Assembly (NCBI GenBank): GCA_018716485.1
Contig: DVJY01000054.1
Location: forward strand, 27,815 to 91,814
Length of the DNA: 64,000 bases
Direction: 5' to 3'
Origin: Candidatus Scybalocola faecipullorum
GTDB lineage: Bacteria; Bacillota; Clostridia; Lachnospirales; Lachnospiraceae
A model generated the notes under the pieces. That model saw only the letters and a program-made list of their open reading frames with translations, had not been told where the DNA came from and made no database searches. The position numbers were made by a program, and so were the translations under genes. Position 1 is the first letter of the stretch, and each line of letters starts with the position of its first letter. Positions 1 to 9,283 of the stretch are shown here, piece after piece.

Positions 1-294
1 ACAGCAAAGCGCGAACTGGAAGGCCTTATGACATATGTGATCAATGGTCTGAGTTATGCACTTAAAGCACGGCAGGAAATGGAGCTTGCTTTTGTTGAAA
101 AAGAAAAAGAATATGAAGATTTGGTCGATTATGTAGAAAGCGAGCTTCGGGAGAAACATATTGAGCGTCTGGCTCAGAACCGATGCCAGCCGGCGTCGGG
201 GATTGTCTATTTGGATGTCTTGAGCAATCTCGAAAGAATTTCGGACCATGCCGATAATATCGCAGGGTATGTGAAACGTGAACTAAAGAAATAA
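1..294 (+). CDS. PhoU-domain protein, probably C-terminus of a Na/phosphate cotransporter (partial)
   Basis: The reading frame is open from base 1, so the gene starts upstream and only about 97 C-terminal residues are visible. The fragment is a helical, charged segment ending in a stretch that reads SNLERISDHADNIAG, the signature of the last helix of PhoU repeats. PhoU domains occur as free PhoU proteins or as the cytoplasmic tail of NptA-type sodium/phosphate symporters. The fragment alone cannot decide between these. A hairpin terminator follows, then a PhoB/PhoR-like two-component pair, so the neighbourhood suggests phosphate uptake and sensing. That link is inference from context. Confidence 0.7.
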   Translation, partial: TAKRELEGLMTYVINGLSYALKARQEMELAFVEKEKEYEDLVDYVESELREKHIERLAQNRCQPASGIVYLDVLSNLERISDHADNIAGYVKRELKK

Positions 295-311
295 ATCAGT
301 CTGCATACCAG

Positions 312-334
312 CCTGCGGTTTTTCCGCAGGTTTT
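312..334 (+). terminator. Rho-independent terminator after the PhoU-domain gene
   Basis: A 7-bp perfect stem (CCTGCGG/CCGCAGG) with a five-T loop is followed by TTTTAT. It lies 18 bases after the stop codon and separates this gene from the two-component operon. Confidence 0.85.
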
Positions 335-374
335 ATATTTTGCCGGGTAACGGACAAAGGAATGAGGAGGCCCT

Positions 375-1058
375 ATGAAATCAATGATTTATTATGTAGA
401 AGACGATAATAATATTCGCGAGCTTGTGGTATATGCTTTGAAATCCTCAGGCTTTGACGCCGCAGGCTTTGACAGCGGCAAAACGTTTTTCAGGGAAATG
501 CGCCGTCAGCTGCCAGAGCTGATTTTGCTGGATATTATGCTGCCGGATGAAGACGGCATGTCCATATTAAAAAAGTTAAAAAAGACAGAATCAATGAAGG
601 ACATTCCGGTAATCATGCTGACGGCAAAGTCTGCGGAATATGATAAGGTGATCGGACTGGATACCGGCGCCGACGATTATGTGACAAAGCCTTTTGGGGT
701 TATGGAACTTGTATCCAGGGTCAAGGCTGTTCTGCGGCGCAGCGGCAGGAAAGAGCAGAAACCGCAAAACATGGTGCTTGATGACATTCATCTGGACAGA
801 GAACGGCATACTGTGACTGTCGGCGGACAGCCGGTAGAGTTAACATATAAGGAATTTGAACTGCTCGATTATTTAATGCGAAACCAGGGCATTGTTCTGA
901 GCAGAGAAAAACTGCTGGAGGTCGTATGGAATACGGATTACGAAGGTGAAAGCCGGACCGTTGATGTGCATATCGGTTCTCTGCGCCAGAAACTTGGAGA
1001 GAGCGGCAGAAAGATACAGACCGTCCGCGGTGTCGGATATAAAATGGAGATGATGTAA
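375..1058 (+). CDS. PhoB/OmpR-family response regulator
   Basis: This 227-residue protein has an N-terminal receiver domain (about 1-118) and a C-terminal OmpR/PhoB winged helix (about 130-226). The acidic pocket is the ED pair at residues 9-10, and the phospho-acceptor is Asp53 in LLDIMLPDEDG. The conserved Lys sits in the VTKPF motif. The winged-helix part shows the typical YKEFELLDYLM and RTVDVHIGSLRQKLG blocks. A GAGGAGG ribosome site precedes the ATG. The stop codon lies one base from the kinase start, so the two are co-translated. It is probably phosphorylated by that kinase and acts as a DNA-binding transcription factor. A phosphate role is suggested only by the upstream PhoU-domain gene. 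Confidence 0.93.
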   Translation: MKSMIYYVEDDNNIRELVVYALKSSGFDAAGFDSGKTFFREMRRQLPELILLDIMLPDEDGMSILKKLKKTESMKDIPVIMLTAKSAEYDKVIGLDTGADDYVTKPFGVMELVSRVKAVLRRSGRKEQKPQNMVLDDIHLDRERHTVTVGGQPVELTYKEFELLDYLMRNQGIVLSREKLLEVVWNTDYEGESRTVDVHIGSLRQKLGESGRKIQTVRGVGYKMEMM

Positions 1059-1059
1059 A

Positions 1060-2040
1060 GTGAGAAAAAAAATATATAAAAAAATGCTCATACTTTCCGG
1101 CTCTGTGTTGGGTGGTTTTGCAGCAGGCGGCGCGCTGATCCTCTATCTGGCATGGTGCTTTAAGATTCCGGCCGCCATCGCAGCCGCCGCTGAAGTGATA
1201 TGGCTGGTGATCTGTTATCTGATTGCCGTAAAAACATCGGGAAAAATGACGAAAAAAATTGTACAGCCGATTCAGAAAATTGATTTGAAGCATCCGGAAA
1301 AAGGGTGTGTCTATGAAGAAATGCAGCCGATTTTGCTGCGGATGGGGAGGCAGAAGAAGATGCGTCAGAAAAACGAAAAACTCAGACAGGAATTTTCGTC
1401 CAATGTTTCTCACGAATTGAAAACACCGCTGACGTCTATTTCAGGATATGCGGAACTTTTGATGAACGGCATGGTTCCTCCGGAAGATGTGCCTTCATTT
1501 TCTGCAAAAATTTATAATGAAGCAGGCCATATGATCCGTTTGATTGATGATATTATCAAACTGTCCAAACTGGATGAGCGCCCGACTGAGATTGAAAAAG
1601 AACCTGTGGATCTTTACGAAATGGCAACAGACGCGGCAAACCGGCTTGAAATGCTTGCTAAGAAAAACCGGGTGACAATGCATGTGGAAGGTGCCCATAC
1701 AGAGATTCAGGCTATCCCTCAGATGACAGAGGAATTGATTTATAATCTTTGTGAAAATGCGATAAAATATAATAAAACGGGCGGTTCGGTGACCGTGACA
1801 GTCGGTCAGGAAAATGATAAAGGGAAAATTGTTGTAAAAGATACGGGCATCGGTATTCCGGAAAAATATCAGGATCGTGTCTTTGAACGCTTTTTCAGAG
1901 TAGACAAGAGCCATTCCAGACAGATTGGCGGCACGGGACTCGGCCTTGCAATCGTGAAACATATTGTTGAGTATCATGGCGGAGATATCCGTCTGGAGAG
2001 CAGACAGGGACATGGAACAACGTTTACGGTGGTGATGTAG
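1060..2040 (+). CDS. Sensor histidine kinase (PhoR-like)
   Basis: The 326-residue membrane kinase has two hydrophobic segments (about 9-32 and 37-57) with almost no extracytoplasmic loop. A linker leads to the dimerisation domain with phospho-acceptor His118 in NVSHELKTPLTS. The ATPase domain shows the N box (NLCENAIKYN), G1 (DTGIGIP), F box (FERFFRVD) and G2 (GGTGLGLAIVKH). The start is GTG, with GGAG about ten bases upstream inside the regulator gene. The very short loop suggests sensing within the membrane or through a partner rather than by a large external domain. It is co-transcribed with the response regulator just upstream. Confidence 0.92.
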   Translation: MRKKIYKKMLILSGSVLGGFAAGGALILYLAWCFKIPAAIAAAAEVIWLVICYLIAVKTSGKMTKKIVQPIQKIDLKHPEKGCVYEEMQPILLRMGRQKKMRQKNEKLRQEFSSNVSHELKTPLTSISGYAELLMNGMVPPEDVPSFSAKIYNEAGHMIRLIDDIIKLSKLDERPTEIEKEPVDLYEMATDAANRLEMLAKKNRVTMHVEGAHTEIQAIPQMTEELIYNLCENAIKYNKTGGSVTVTVGQENDKGKIVVKDTGIGIPEKYQDRVFERFFRVDKSHSRQIGGTGLGLAIVKHIVEYHGGDIRLESRQGHGTTFTVVM

Positions 2041-2048
2041 GAACAATT

Positions 2049-4055
2049 ATGGGAAAATCATTATTTATTGCTGAAAAGCCGAGTGTTGCCAGAGAATTTG
2101 CGAGAGTGCTTAAAATTACGGGAAAAAACAGCGACGGATACATGGAATCGGATCAGGCTGTGGTAACATGGTGCGTGGGGCATCTTGTGACAATGAGTTA
2201 CCCTGAAAAGTATGATCCCGGACTGAAAAAGTGGAGTCTGGACACGCTGCCGTTTATACCGAAAACATTTAAGTATGAAGTTATTGAAGATGTTAAAAAG
2301 CAGTTTAAAATCGTGTCCGGTCTGCTCAACCGCAGGGATGTGGACACGATTTATATTTGTACAGACTCGGGGCGAGAGGGTGAATATATTTACCGGCTTG
2401 TGGATCAGATGGCAGGCGTTCATGATAAAACAAGAAAAAGAGTATGGATTGATTCACAGACGGAAGAGGAGATATTAAGAGGGGTTAAAGAGGCGAAAGA
2501 TTGGTCAGCCTATGATCATCTTGCCGACTCGGCCTATTTGCGTGCCAAAGAAGACTATTTAATGGGCATTAACTTTTCCAGACTGCTGACTTTAAAATAC
2601 GGTCAGACGATCTCTAATTTTATGCATACAAAGTATACGGTATTATCGGTCGGACGTGTGATGACCTGCGTTTTGGGTATGGTCGTGCGCAGAGAACGGG
2701 AAATACGGAATTTTGTGAAAACGCCGTATTTTCGTGTAGTTGCCGGTTTTGATGCATCCGGGTACCGGTTTGAAGGAGAGTGGCGGAGCACAAAAACGTC
2801 AGACTATGATCAGAGTCCGCTGCTGTATAAAGAAAATGGCTTTAAGAAAAAGGAAGACGCGCAGGCCCTGATTGACCGTTTGACGGCAGATCCGCCGGTT
2901 CAGGCTGTCGTTGAAAAAATTGAGCGAAAGAAGGAAAAGAAAAATCCGCCGTTGCTTTACAATCTTGCGGAACTGCAGAATGACTGCTCACGTTTTTTTA
3001 AGTTCAGTCCGGACGAAACGCTGAAAGCAGTTCAAACGCTGTATGAGAGGAAGCTGGTGACTTATCCGAGAACAGATGCCCGCGTTTTATCGACAGCTGT
3101 GGCAAAAGAGATTGATAAAAATTTGTCGGGTTTGCGCCAATATGATCAGGGAGGAGCCTATGCGGCTCATATTTTGGAAAAAGGCGGATATAAAAAGCTG
3201 GTATCGTCAAGATATGTCAATGATAAGCAGATTACCGATCATTATGCCATTATTCCTACCGGGCAGGGGCTGTCGGCGTTGAAAGGCGTCAGTGAGGGAC
3301 TTCAAAATGTTTATGAAATTATTGTCCGGCGGTTTTTGTCCATTTTTTATCCGGCGGCAGAATACCAAAAAATCAGCATCGTTTCAAAAATCGGCAGAGA
3401 GTCTTTCTTTACAAGTGATAAGCGTTTGATCAAGGAAGGCTATCTGAATATTTTAAAATATTCCTTTTCAAAGAAAAGTGATGAAAAAACTCTGGAAGAC
3501 AACCCGGAGGAATTTGTAAAGACTCCGGAAGATTTTGATCAGGTGATTAAAAATATAAAAAAAGGAACGGTGCTTTCTGTTACAGATATGAATATTAAGG
3601 AAAGTGAGACTGCGCCGCCGAAGCGATACAATTCGGGCACGATGATACTTGCCATGGAAAATGCAGGGCAGCTGATTGAGGATGAAGAATTGCGGGCGCA
3701 GATTAAAGGCAGCGGTATCGGGACGAGCGCGACCCGGGCGGAAATTTTAAAAAAGCTGGTCACCATCAAATATCTTGCCTTAAATAAAAAAACGCAGATC
3801 ATTACACCGACCCAGCTTGGAGAAAATGTTTTTGATACGGTTGCCTGTTCCATTGGTTCGCTGCTGAATCCCGAACTGACAGCCAGCTGGGAAAAGGGGC
3901 TTACTTATGTGGCGGAAGGCACGATTACGTCGGATGAGTATATGCAGAAACTTGATGATTTTATCAAACGAAGAGTTTACGGTGTGATCGGACTGAATAA
4001 TCAATACGAACTTCGTCAAAAATTTATGGATACGTCAAAGAATTATAAAAAATAA
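2049..4055 (+). CDS. topB: DNA topoisomerase III (type IA)
   Basis: The 668-residue protein opens with a Toprim domain (SLFIAEKPSVAREFARVL). Its catalytic tyrosine is Tyr339 in LVTYPRTDAR. The acidic Toprim motif reads CTDSGREGEYIYR. The late block SATRAEILKKL also fits type IA enzymes of the TopB class. It relaxes or decatenates single-stranded crossings in DNA. TopB-like enzymes occur both as chromosomal housekeeping genes and on integrative elements. Here it sits eight bases behind the kinase in an ordinary operon setting, with no mobilisation genes nearby, so a housekeeping role is more likely. Confidence 0.92.
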   Translation: MGKSLFIAEKPSVAREFARVLKITGKNSDGYMESDQAVVTWCVGHLVTMSYPEKYDPGLKKWSLDTLPFIPKTFKYEVIEDVKKQFKIVSGLLNRRDVDTIYICTDSGREGEYIYRLVDQMAGVHDKTRKRVWIDSQTEEEILRGVKEAKDWSAYDHLADSAYLRAKEDYLMGINFSRLLTLKYGQTISNFMHTKYTVLSVGRVMTCVLGMVVRREREIRNFVKTPYFRVVAGFDASGYRFEGEWRSTKTSDYDQSPLLYKENGFKKKEDAQALIDRLTADPPVQAVVEKIERKKEKKNPPLLYNLAELQNDCSRFFKFSPDETLKAVQTLYERKLVTYPRTDARVLSTAVAKEIDKNLSGLRQYDQGGAYAAHILEKGGYKKLVSSRYVNDKQITDHYAIIPTGQGLSALKGVSEGLQNVYEIIVRRFLSIFYPAAEYQKISIVSKIGRESFFTSDKRLIKEGYLNILKYSFSKKSDEKTLEDNPEEFVKTPEDFDQVIKNIKKGTVLSVTDMNIKESETAPPKRYNSGTMILAMENAGQLIEDEELRAQIKGSGIGTSATRAEILKKLVTIKYLALNKKTQIITPTQLGENVFDTVACSIGSLLNPELTASWEKGLTYVAEGTITSDEYMQKLDDFIKRRVYGVIGLNNQYELRQKFMDTSKNYKK

Positions 4056-4084
4056 TTATTTTACCTTTTGTATGACAAAAGTAC

Positions 4085-4112
4085 TTGAATTTTTTGAAGG
4101 ACGTGCTATAAT
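4085..4112 (+). promoter_or_regulatory. Sigma-A-type promoter for the thiolase gene
   Basis: The -35 TTGAAT (4085-4090) and -10 TATAAT (4107-4112) are spaced by 16 bases, with a TGn extension before the -10. This is a strong-looking promoter, in keeping with the highly biased codon use of the thiolase. Confidence 0.75.
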
Positions 4113-4223
4113 AAAGACTGTTAAAAAAATGTCAAACAGGCGCAGATATTTTGTTGCCGAAACACCCTACATATGTTACAATTAAAGCGCACAAAAAGAA
4201 AATTTTTTAAGGAGAGTGTCAAG

Positions 4224-5402
4224 ATGAAAGAAATAGTAATTGCAAGTGCATGCAGAACTGCTATCGGAAGCTTCGGCGGTACATTAAAGAGTGTATCAGC
4301 AGTTGATCTTGGTGTAACAGTTGTTAAAGAAGCAGTAAAAAGAGCTGGCATCAAACCGGAGCAGGTTGATGAAGTGATCTTTGGTGATGTGCTTCAGGCT
4401 GGTCTTGGACAGAACGTTGCACGTCAGGTATCTATCAAAGCTGGTCTTCCGATTGAGACAACAGCGATGACAATCAACATTGTCTGCGGTTCAGGTCTGA
4501 AATCTGTTGCTTTGGCAGCAAATCAGATTATCGCAGGTGAATCAGAAATCGTTGTTTGCGGCGGTACAGAAAACATGAGTGCAGCACCATATGCTATTCC
4601 TACAGCTCGTTGGGGTGCAAGAATGAACAATGCTCAGATTATCGATATTACAGTAAATGATGGTCTGACAGACGCGTTCAACAACTATCATATGGGTATT
4701 ACAGCAGAAAACGTTGCAGAAAAATACGGCATTACAAGAGAAATGCAGGATGAATTCGCTGTAAGAAGCCAGAACAGAGCAGAAGCTGCTATTAAAGCAG
4801 GCAAATTCAAAGATGAAATCGTTCCTGTTATGGTTCCTCAGAGAAAAGGCGATCCAATTGTATTTGATACAGATGAATTCCCTAAATTCGGAAACTCTAT
4901 GGAAAAAGTTTCAAAACTTCGTCCGGCATTCAAGAAAGACGGTACAGTTACAGCAGCGAACGCATCAGGTGTTAACGACGGTGCAGCAGCTTTAGTTGTT
5001 ATGTCTAAAGAAAAAGCAGAAGAATTAGGCATCACACCGCTGGCAACGATCGTTTCTTATGCTACAGCAGGTGTAGATCCTACGATCATGGGTATCGGAC
5101 CTATCCCGGCATCCCGCAAAGCTCTTGAAAGAGCAGGTCTTGAAGTAAAAGATCTTGATCTTGTGGAAGCTAACGAAGCTTTTGCTGCTCAGTCAATCGC
5201 TGTATGCAACGAACTTGGCTTAGATCCTGAAAAGACAAACGTTAACGGCGGCGCAATCGCATTAGGTCATCCGGTTGGTGCGTCAGGCGCAAGAATCCTT
5301 GTAACACTGCTTTATGAAATGGCAAAGAGAGATTCCAAATACGGTCTTGCAACACTTTGCATCGGCGGCGGACAGGGACAGGCTTTAATTGTTAAAAGAT
5401 AA
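4224..5402 (+). CDS. thlA: Acetyl-CoA C-acetyltransferase (thiolase)
   Basis: This 392-residue biosynthetic-type thiolase condenses two acetyl-CoA to acetoacetyl-CoA, the first step of butyrate or ketone-body routes. The acyl-accepting Cys88 lies in [10 protein letters not shown]. His349 lies in the [16 protein letters not shown] block and the base Cys379 in [10 protein letters not shown]. The frame is open from 4173, but an AAGGAG site at 4209-4214 fits the ATG at 4224. Codon choice is skewed as in highly expressed genes. The gene is monocistronic, with its own promoter and a hairpin downstream. The other butyrate-pathway genes are not in this window. Confidence 0.95.
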   Translation: MKEIVIASACRTAIGSFGGTLKSVSAVDLGVTVVKEAVKRAGIKPEQVDEVIFGDVLQAGLGQNVARQVSIKAGLPIETTAMTINIVCGSGLKSVALAANQIIAGESEIVVCGGTENMSAAPYAIPTARWGARMNNAQIIDITVNDGLTDAFNNYHMGITAENVAEKYGITREMQDEFAVRSQNRAEAAIKAGKFKDEIVPVMVPQRKGDPIVFDTDEFPKFGNSMEKVSKLRPAFKKDGTVTAANASGVNDGAAALVVMSKEKAEELGITPLATIVSYATAGVDPTIMGIGPIPASRKALERAGLEVKDLDLVEANEAFAAQSIAVCNELGLDPEKTNVNGGAIALGHPVGASGARILVTLLYEMAKRDSKYGLATLCIGGGQGQALIVKR

Positions 5403-5434
5403 AAAATTATAAAAAGAATCCAAACAAATAGATG

Positions 5435-5468
5435 GAGCTGCTGTGCCAACGGCAGCTCTATTTATTTT
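5435..5468 (+). terminator. Probable terminator after the thiolase gene
   Basis: GAGCTGC and GCAGCTC pair across a ten-base loop, followed by TATTTATTTT. The stem is moderate and the T-rich tail is interrupted. Confidence 0.6.
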
Positions 5469-5556
5469 GCAGGAATATTTCTGCAATCATTCAAAAGACA
5501 AGTATACAGATATGCTGCGGGAAAGCCTTAAAACCCTTGTAAATCTTAAAAAGTTC

Positions 5557-5585
5557 TTTGTTTTTTCAAAAAAGCGTGGTATACT
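5557..5585 (+). promoter_or_regulatory. Promoter for the RpiR regulator operon
   Basis: The extended -10 TGG+TATACT (TATACT at 5580-5585) has a weak -35 TTTGTT at 5557-5562, 17 bases upstream. It precedes the RpiR-type gene. Confidence 0.5.
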
Positions 5586-5642
5586 AGGAAAGATGATTTA
5601 TGCATTTTTTTTATGGCATAAAAGCTTTATGAGGTGAATGGT

Positions 5643-6518
5643 GTGGAAGTATCGACAGATTTATTGAAAACGATTGAGGAAAAGTACAGGACTTTCAGTA
5701 AGGGGCAAAAGCGTATTGCCAACTATGTGTGCGGCAATTATGATCAGGCAGTCCATCTGACAGCGGCAAAGTTAGGCGGTATTGTAGGAGTCAGCGAGTC
5801 TACGGTCGTCCGTTTTGCCACGGAGCTTGGATTTAAAGGGTATCCTCAGTTTCAGGATGCTTTGGAAGAAATTGTAAAAAATAAATTGAATTCTATTCAG
5901 CGAATTACGATGACCTCTAACAGAGTCGATGAAAAGTCGATTTTAAAAGCGGTGCTGCAGTCAGATTGCGATAATATTAAAAAGACTGCGGAAGAAATTT
6001 CGGAGGATGAATTTAACCGGGCAGTTTCAGAAATTTCATCAGCACGCCGTATTTTTGTGACCGGCGGCAGAAGCTGTGAAGGGCTTTCAAGATTTTTAAC
6101 ATATTATTTGAATTATATTTTTGATGATGTGAAGATGGTCATCTCCAACAGCCTGACAGAGTCTTTTGAAGATATTCACAGAATCGGCTGCGATGACGTT
6201 GTGATCGGTATCAGTTTTCCGAGATATTCCATCGATACAGTTAAGGTGATCGAATTCGCCCGCAGGAGACATGCAAAAGTTGTGGCAATCACAGACAGCA
6301 GAGTGGCGCCGATGGCAAAATATGCGGATTGTGTGCTGCTTGCCCGGAGCGATATGGTTTCTATCGCCGATTCACTGGCAGCGCCTCTGAGCGTGATCAA
6401 TGCGCTTATTGCGGCGCTGAGTATGAAAAACAGAGATCAGGTTGTTGAAACGATGGAAACGCTGGAAAATATATGGAAAGAATTCAGCGTATATACAGAC
6501 GGTGATAAAGATGAGTAA
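5643..6518 (+). CDS. MurR/RpiR-family transcriptional regulator
   Basis: The protein has an N-terminal HTH_6 domain (about 1-77; motif GVSESTVVRFATELGFKGYPQFQ) and a C-terminal SIS sugar-phosphate-binding domain (about 125-265; FVTGGRSCEG, then GISFPRYSIDTVK). The family senses phosphosugars and controls sugar or amino-sugar genes. The frame is open from an earlier GTG at 5634, but the GAGGTGA site at 5631-5637 better fits the GTG at 5643. It overlaps the next gene by eight bases, so the two are translationally coupled. The ligand cannot be deduced, and no sugar gene is adjacent. Confidence 0.88.
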   Translation: MEVSTDLLKTIEEKYRTFSKGQKRIANYVCGNYDQAVHLTAAKLGGIVGVSESTVVRFATELGFKGYPQFQDALEEIVKNKLNSIQRITMTSNRVDEKSILKAVLQSDCDNIKKTAEEISEDEFNRAVSEISSARRIFVTGGRSCEGLSRFLTYYLNYIFDDVKMVISNSLTESFEDIHRIGCDDVVIGISFPRYSIDTVKVIEFARRRHAKVVAITDSRVAPMAKYADCVLLARSDMVSIADSLAAPLSVINALIAALSMKNRDQVVETMETLENIWKEFSVYTDGDKDE

Positions 6519-7746
6519 AGTAGTGATTGTCGGCGCCGGCGCAGCAGGGATGATGGCAGCGGTCACAGCGGCTGACTGCGGCCACGATGTGACGGTACTT
6601 GAAAAGAATGACCGTCCCGGGAAAAAATTATATATCACAGGCAAAGGCCGCTGCAATATAACCAATGATTGTCCGGTGGAAGATTTGTTGTCGAATGTTG
6701 TGACAAATTCACGGTTTTTATATAGTGCCTTTTATCAATTCAACAGCCAGGATATGATGTCATTTTTGGAAAATGAAGGGTTGAAGCTAAAGGTAGAACG
6801 GGGGAAAAGAGTCTTTCCTCTGTCTGATAAATCATCTGATGTGATTCAAACGCTCAGACAGGCAATGGCAAAACGTAAAGTTGTCTGCTGTTATGGCGTT
6901 CAGGCAGCCCATCTCATATTTTCGGACGACGGCGCCCGGGTAAACGGTATAAAGTCGTCTGACGGGCATTTTTATCCGGCGGATGCAGTGATTATCGCAG
7001 CCGGCGGTCTTTCCTATCCGTCGACCGGGTCTGCGGGAGACGGATATGCACTGGCAAAGGAAGCGGGACATCAAGTGACGCCGACGATGCCGTCACTTGT
7101 GCCTTTAAATATAGAAGAGCCGTGGTGCGCCAGCCTTCAGGGACTGTCCCTGAAAAATGTCCGTCTTAGTGTGAAGGATGGGAAAAAGGTACTGTTCGAT
7201 GACTTTGGAGAGATGCTGTTTACCCATTTCGGTATCAGCGGTCCGCTGGTTTTAAGCGCCGGGGCAATCTGTCTAAAGCAGCTCAACAGTAAACATCTTC
7301 AAGTATGCATTGACCTGAAACCTGCACTGACGCTAAAACAATTGGACGAGAGGCTTTTAAAAGATTTTGAAAAATATCATAATAAACAATACAGAAATGC
7401 ATTATCCGATTTACTGCCGAATAAACTGATTCCGGTTATTGTGGATTTATCCGGCATTGACCCGTATAAGAGGGTCCATGAAATTCAAAAGGAAGAAAGA
7501 CACCGTCTGGGAGCCCTCCTAAAGCAGATGACAATGACAGCAGTCGGAACACGGGGCTATAATGAAGCTATTATTACGCGGGGCGGCGTGTCGGTCAAAG
7601 AAGTAGATCCCTCTTCGATGGCTTCAAAACTTAAGCAGGGATTGTATTTTGCCGGCGAAGTCCTTGATCTGGATGCATTGACAGGCGGCTTTAATCTGCA
7701 GATTGCATGGTCTACGGGGCGGCTTGCCGGAATGAATATTAAATAA
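6511..7746 (+). CDS. FAD-dependent oxidoreductase of the HI0933/YhiN (BaiN-like) family
   Basis: The 411-residue flavoprotein has a dinucleotide-binding start (VVIVGAGAAGMMAAV), then ERGKRVFP and a C-terminal FAD motif (GLYFAGEVLDLDALTGGFNLQIAWSTG). These features define the HI0933 family, often annotated as aminoacetone oxidase or BaiN. The true substrate is generally unknown. The ATG at 6511 overlaps the end of the RpiR gene (ATGAGTAA). A frame open from 6442 is an artefact of that overlap. Coupling to the regulator and then to cmk suggests a constitutive operon rather than a sugar-specific role. Confidence 0.88.
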   Translation: MSKVVIVGAGAAGMMAAVTAADCGHDVTVLEKNDRPGKKLYITGKGRCNITNDCPVEDLLSNVVTNSRFLYSAFYQFNSQDMMSFLENEGLKLKVERGKRVFPLSDKSSDVIQTLRQAMAKRKVVCCYGVQAAHLIFSDDGARVNGIKSSDGHFYPADAVIIAAGGLSYPSTGSAGDGYALAKEAGHQVTPTMPSLVPLNIEEPWCASLQGLSLKNVRLSVKDGKKVLFDDFGEMLFTHFGISGPLVLSAGAICLKQLNSKHLQVCIDLKPALTLKQLDERLLKDFEKYHNKQYRNALSDLLPNKLIPVIVDLSGIDPYKRVHEIQKEERHRLGALLKQMTMTAVGTRGYNEAIITRGGVSVKEVDPSSMASKLKQGLYFAGEVLDLDALTGGFNLQIAWSTGRLAGMNIK

Positions 7747-7775
7747 TATATAAGTAAAAAGGAGCGTTTAAGACG

Positions 7776-8447
7776 ATGGGTTTTAATATTGCTATTGACG
7801 GCCCTGCTGGTGCCGGAAAAAGTACGATTGCCAAAAAAGCGGCCGCTGATCTGGGCTTTATTTATGTAGATACAGGAGCCATGTATCGGGCGCTGGCTTT
7901 ATATTTTATCAGAAACGGCATTGATGGGGCTGACGAAGAAGCCATTAAAAATGCATTGACGCAAATTTCCGTGACGCTGCAGTACAGCGGCGGTACCCAG
8001 CAGGTGCTGCTCAACGGTGAAAATGTTTCAGATCTGATCAGAACTGAAGAAGTATCACGGATGACTTCGGTTACATCAGCGCTGGGCTGTGTGAGGGAAA
8101 AATTGCTTTCACTGCAGCAGGATATGGCTGCGGCACACGATGTCATTATGGATGGTAGAGACATCGGAACAAATGTGCTTCCTAATGCGGATATTAAAAT
8201 TTATCTGACAGCTTCTGTGGCCGAGCGGGCAAGACGGCGCTATTTGGAGCAGAAGCAAAAAGGAGGTACGAGCAGTCTGGAGGAAATAGAGAAAGATATT
8301 ATTGAGAGGGATACGCGGGATAAAAACCGGGCCATCGCACCGCTGCGCCGGGCAGAAGATGCCGTTTATCTGGATACATCGGATATGAATATTGATGAAG
8401 TCGCCGCCGAAATTGAACGATTATACCGGGAGAAGATCAGATCATGA
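7776..8447 (+). CDS. cmk: Cytidylate kinase
   Basis: The 223-residue kinase phosphorylates CMP and dCMP. The P-loop GPAGAGKST lies at residues 9-17, followed by the CMP-binding YVDTGAMYRAL and the MDGRDIGT motif. The length is normal for the family. It is preceded by AAGGAG and overlaps ispH by four bases. The order cmk-ispH-rpsA is a recurrent block in Clostridia. Confidence 0.96.
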   Translation: MGFNIAIDGPAGAGKSTIAKKAAADLGFIYVDTGAMYRALALYFIRNGIDGADEEAIKNALTQISVTLQYSGGTQQVLLNGENVSDLIRTEEVSRMTSVTSALGCVREKLLSLQQDMAAAHDVIMDGRDIGTNVLPNADIKIYLTASVAERARRRYLEQKQKGGTSSLEEIEKDIIERDTRDKNRAIAPLRRAEDAVYLDTSDMNIDEVAAEIERLYREKIRS

Positions 8448-9283
8448 AAGTTATTCTTGCAAAAACTGCCGGTTTTTGTCCCGGTGTTAAACGTGCGGTA
8501 GATCTGGTGTATCAGGAAGCGGGAAAAGGCAGCGTGTATACGTTCGGTCCTATTATCCACAATGAAGCTGTTGTGGAAGATTTGAAGGATAAGGGCGTCA
8601 AGGTTGCAGAATCCATTGATGATATTCCGGAAGACCCGAAGACAACGGTCGTTATCAGATCCCATGGCGTTTCAAAAAAAACCAGTGAGGCAATCGCGGC
8701 AAAAGGCGTACATGTGCTTGATGCCACATGTCCGTTTGTTAAAAAGATTCATCGCATTGTGATGGAAAAGGGCAGCGAAGGCAGAGAAATCATCATTATC
8801 GGTGATCCGCAGCATCCGGAAGTGGAGGCAATCTGCGGATGGTGCGATAGAGAACCGACGGTTATTGAGAATGTCGGACAGGCTGCAGCTTTTGTTCCAA
8901 AATGGTCAGAAAAATTATGTGTTGTTTCACAGACGACATTTAATTACAAGAAATTTCAAGAATTAGTTGAAATTCTTTCAAAAAAAGGTTATGATATATT
9001 ATGTTTAAATACGATATGCAACGCAACTGAGGAAAGACAGTCAGAGGCAAAGCGTATCGCTGCTTCAGTCGATGCTATGATAGTCATCGGAGGGAAAAAC
9101 AGCTCAAATACACAAAAACTTTATGAAATAAGTAAAAAAGAATGTAAAAATACTTACTATATACAGGCACTTGGTGACTTAGATTTCTCTAAAATGGAAT
9201 CTGTAGATAATGTAGGTATTACAGCAGGGGCTTCAACCCCAAATAATATTATCGAGGAGGTTCATAAAGCATGTCAGAAATGA
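8444..9283 (+). CDS. ispH: 4-hydroxy-3-methylbut-2-enyl diphosphate reductase
   Basis: This [4Fe-4S] enzyme carries out the last step of the MEP isoprenoid pathway, giving IPP and DMAPP. The three cluster cysteines are Cys12 (GFCPGVKRAV), Cys96 (DATCPFVKK) and Cys192 (ICNATEERQ). The conserved PQHPEV and SQTTFN motifs are present, and 279 residues is close to the usual bacterial length. The 3' end overlaps the S1 gene by 13 bases. In some Clostridia the two are fused into one polypeptide, whereas here they are separate but overlapping. Confidence 0.96.
   Translation: MKVILAKTAGFCPGVKRAVDLVYQEAGKGSVYTFGPIIHNEAVVEDLKDKGVKVAESIDDIPEDPKTTVVIRSHGVSKKTSEAIAAKGVHVLDATCPFVKKIHRIVMEKGSEGREIIIIGDPQHPEVEAICGWCDREPTVIENVGQAAAFVPKWSEKLCVVSQTTFNYKKFQELVEILSKKGYDILCLNTICNATEERQSEAKRIAASVDAMIVIGGKNSSNTQKLYEISKKECKNTYYIQALGDLDFSKMESVDNVGITAGASTPNNIIEEVHKACQK

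Noticed and set aside
721..1413. Long open frame on the - strand opposite the two-component genes
   Set aside because: It lies fully opposite two well-supported genes, has no ribosome site and no recognisable domain.
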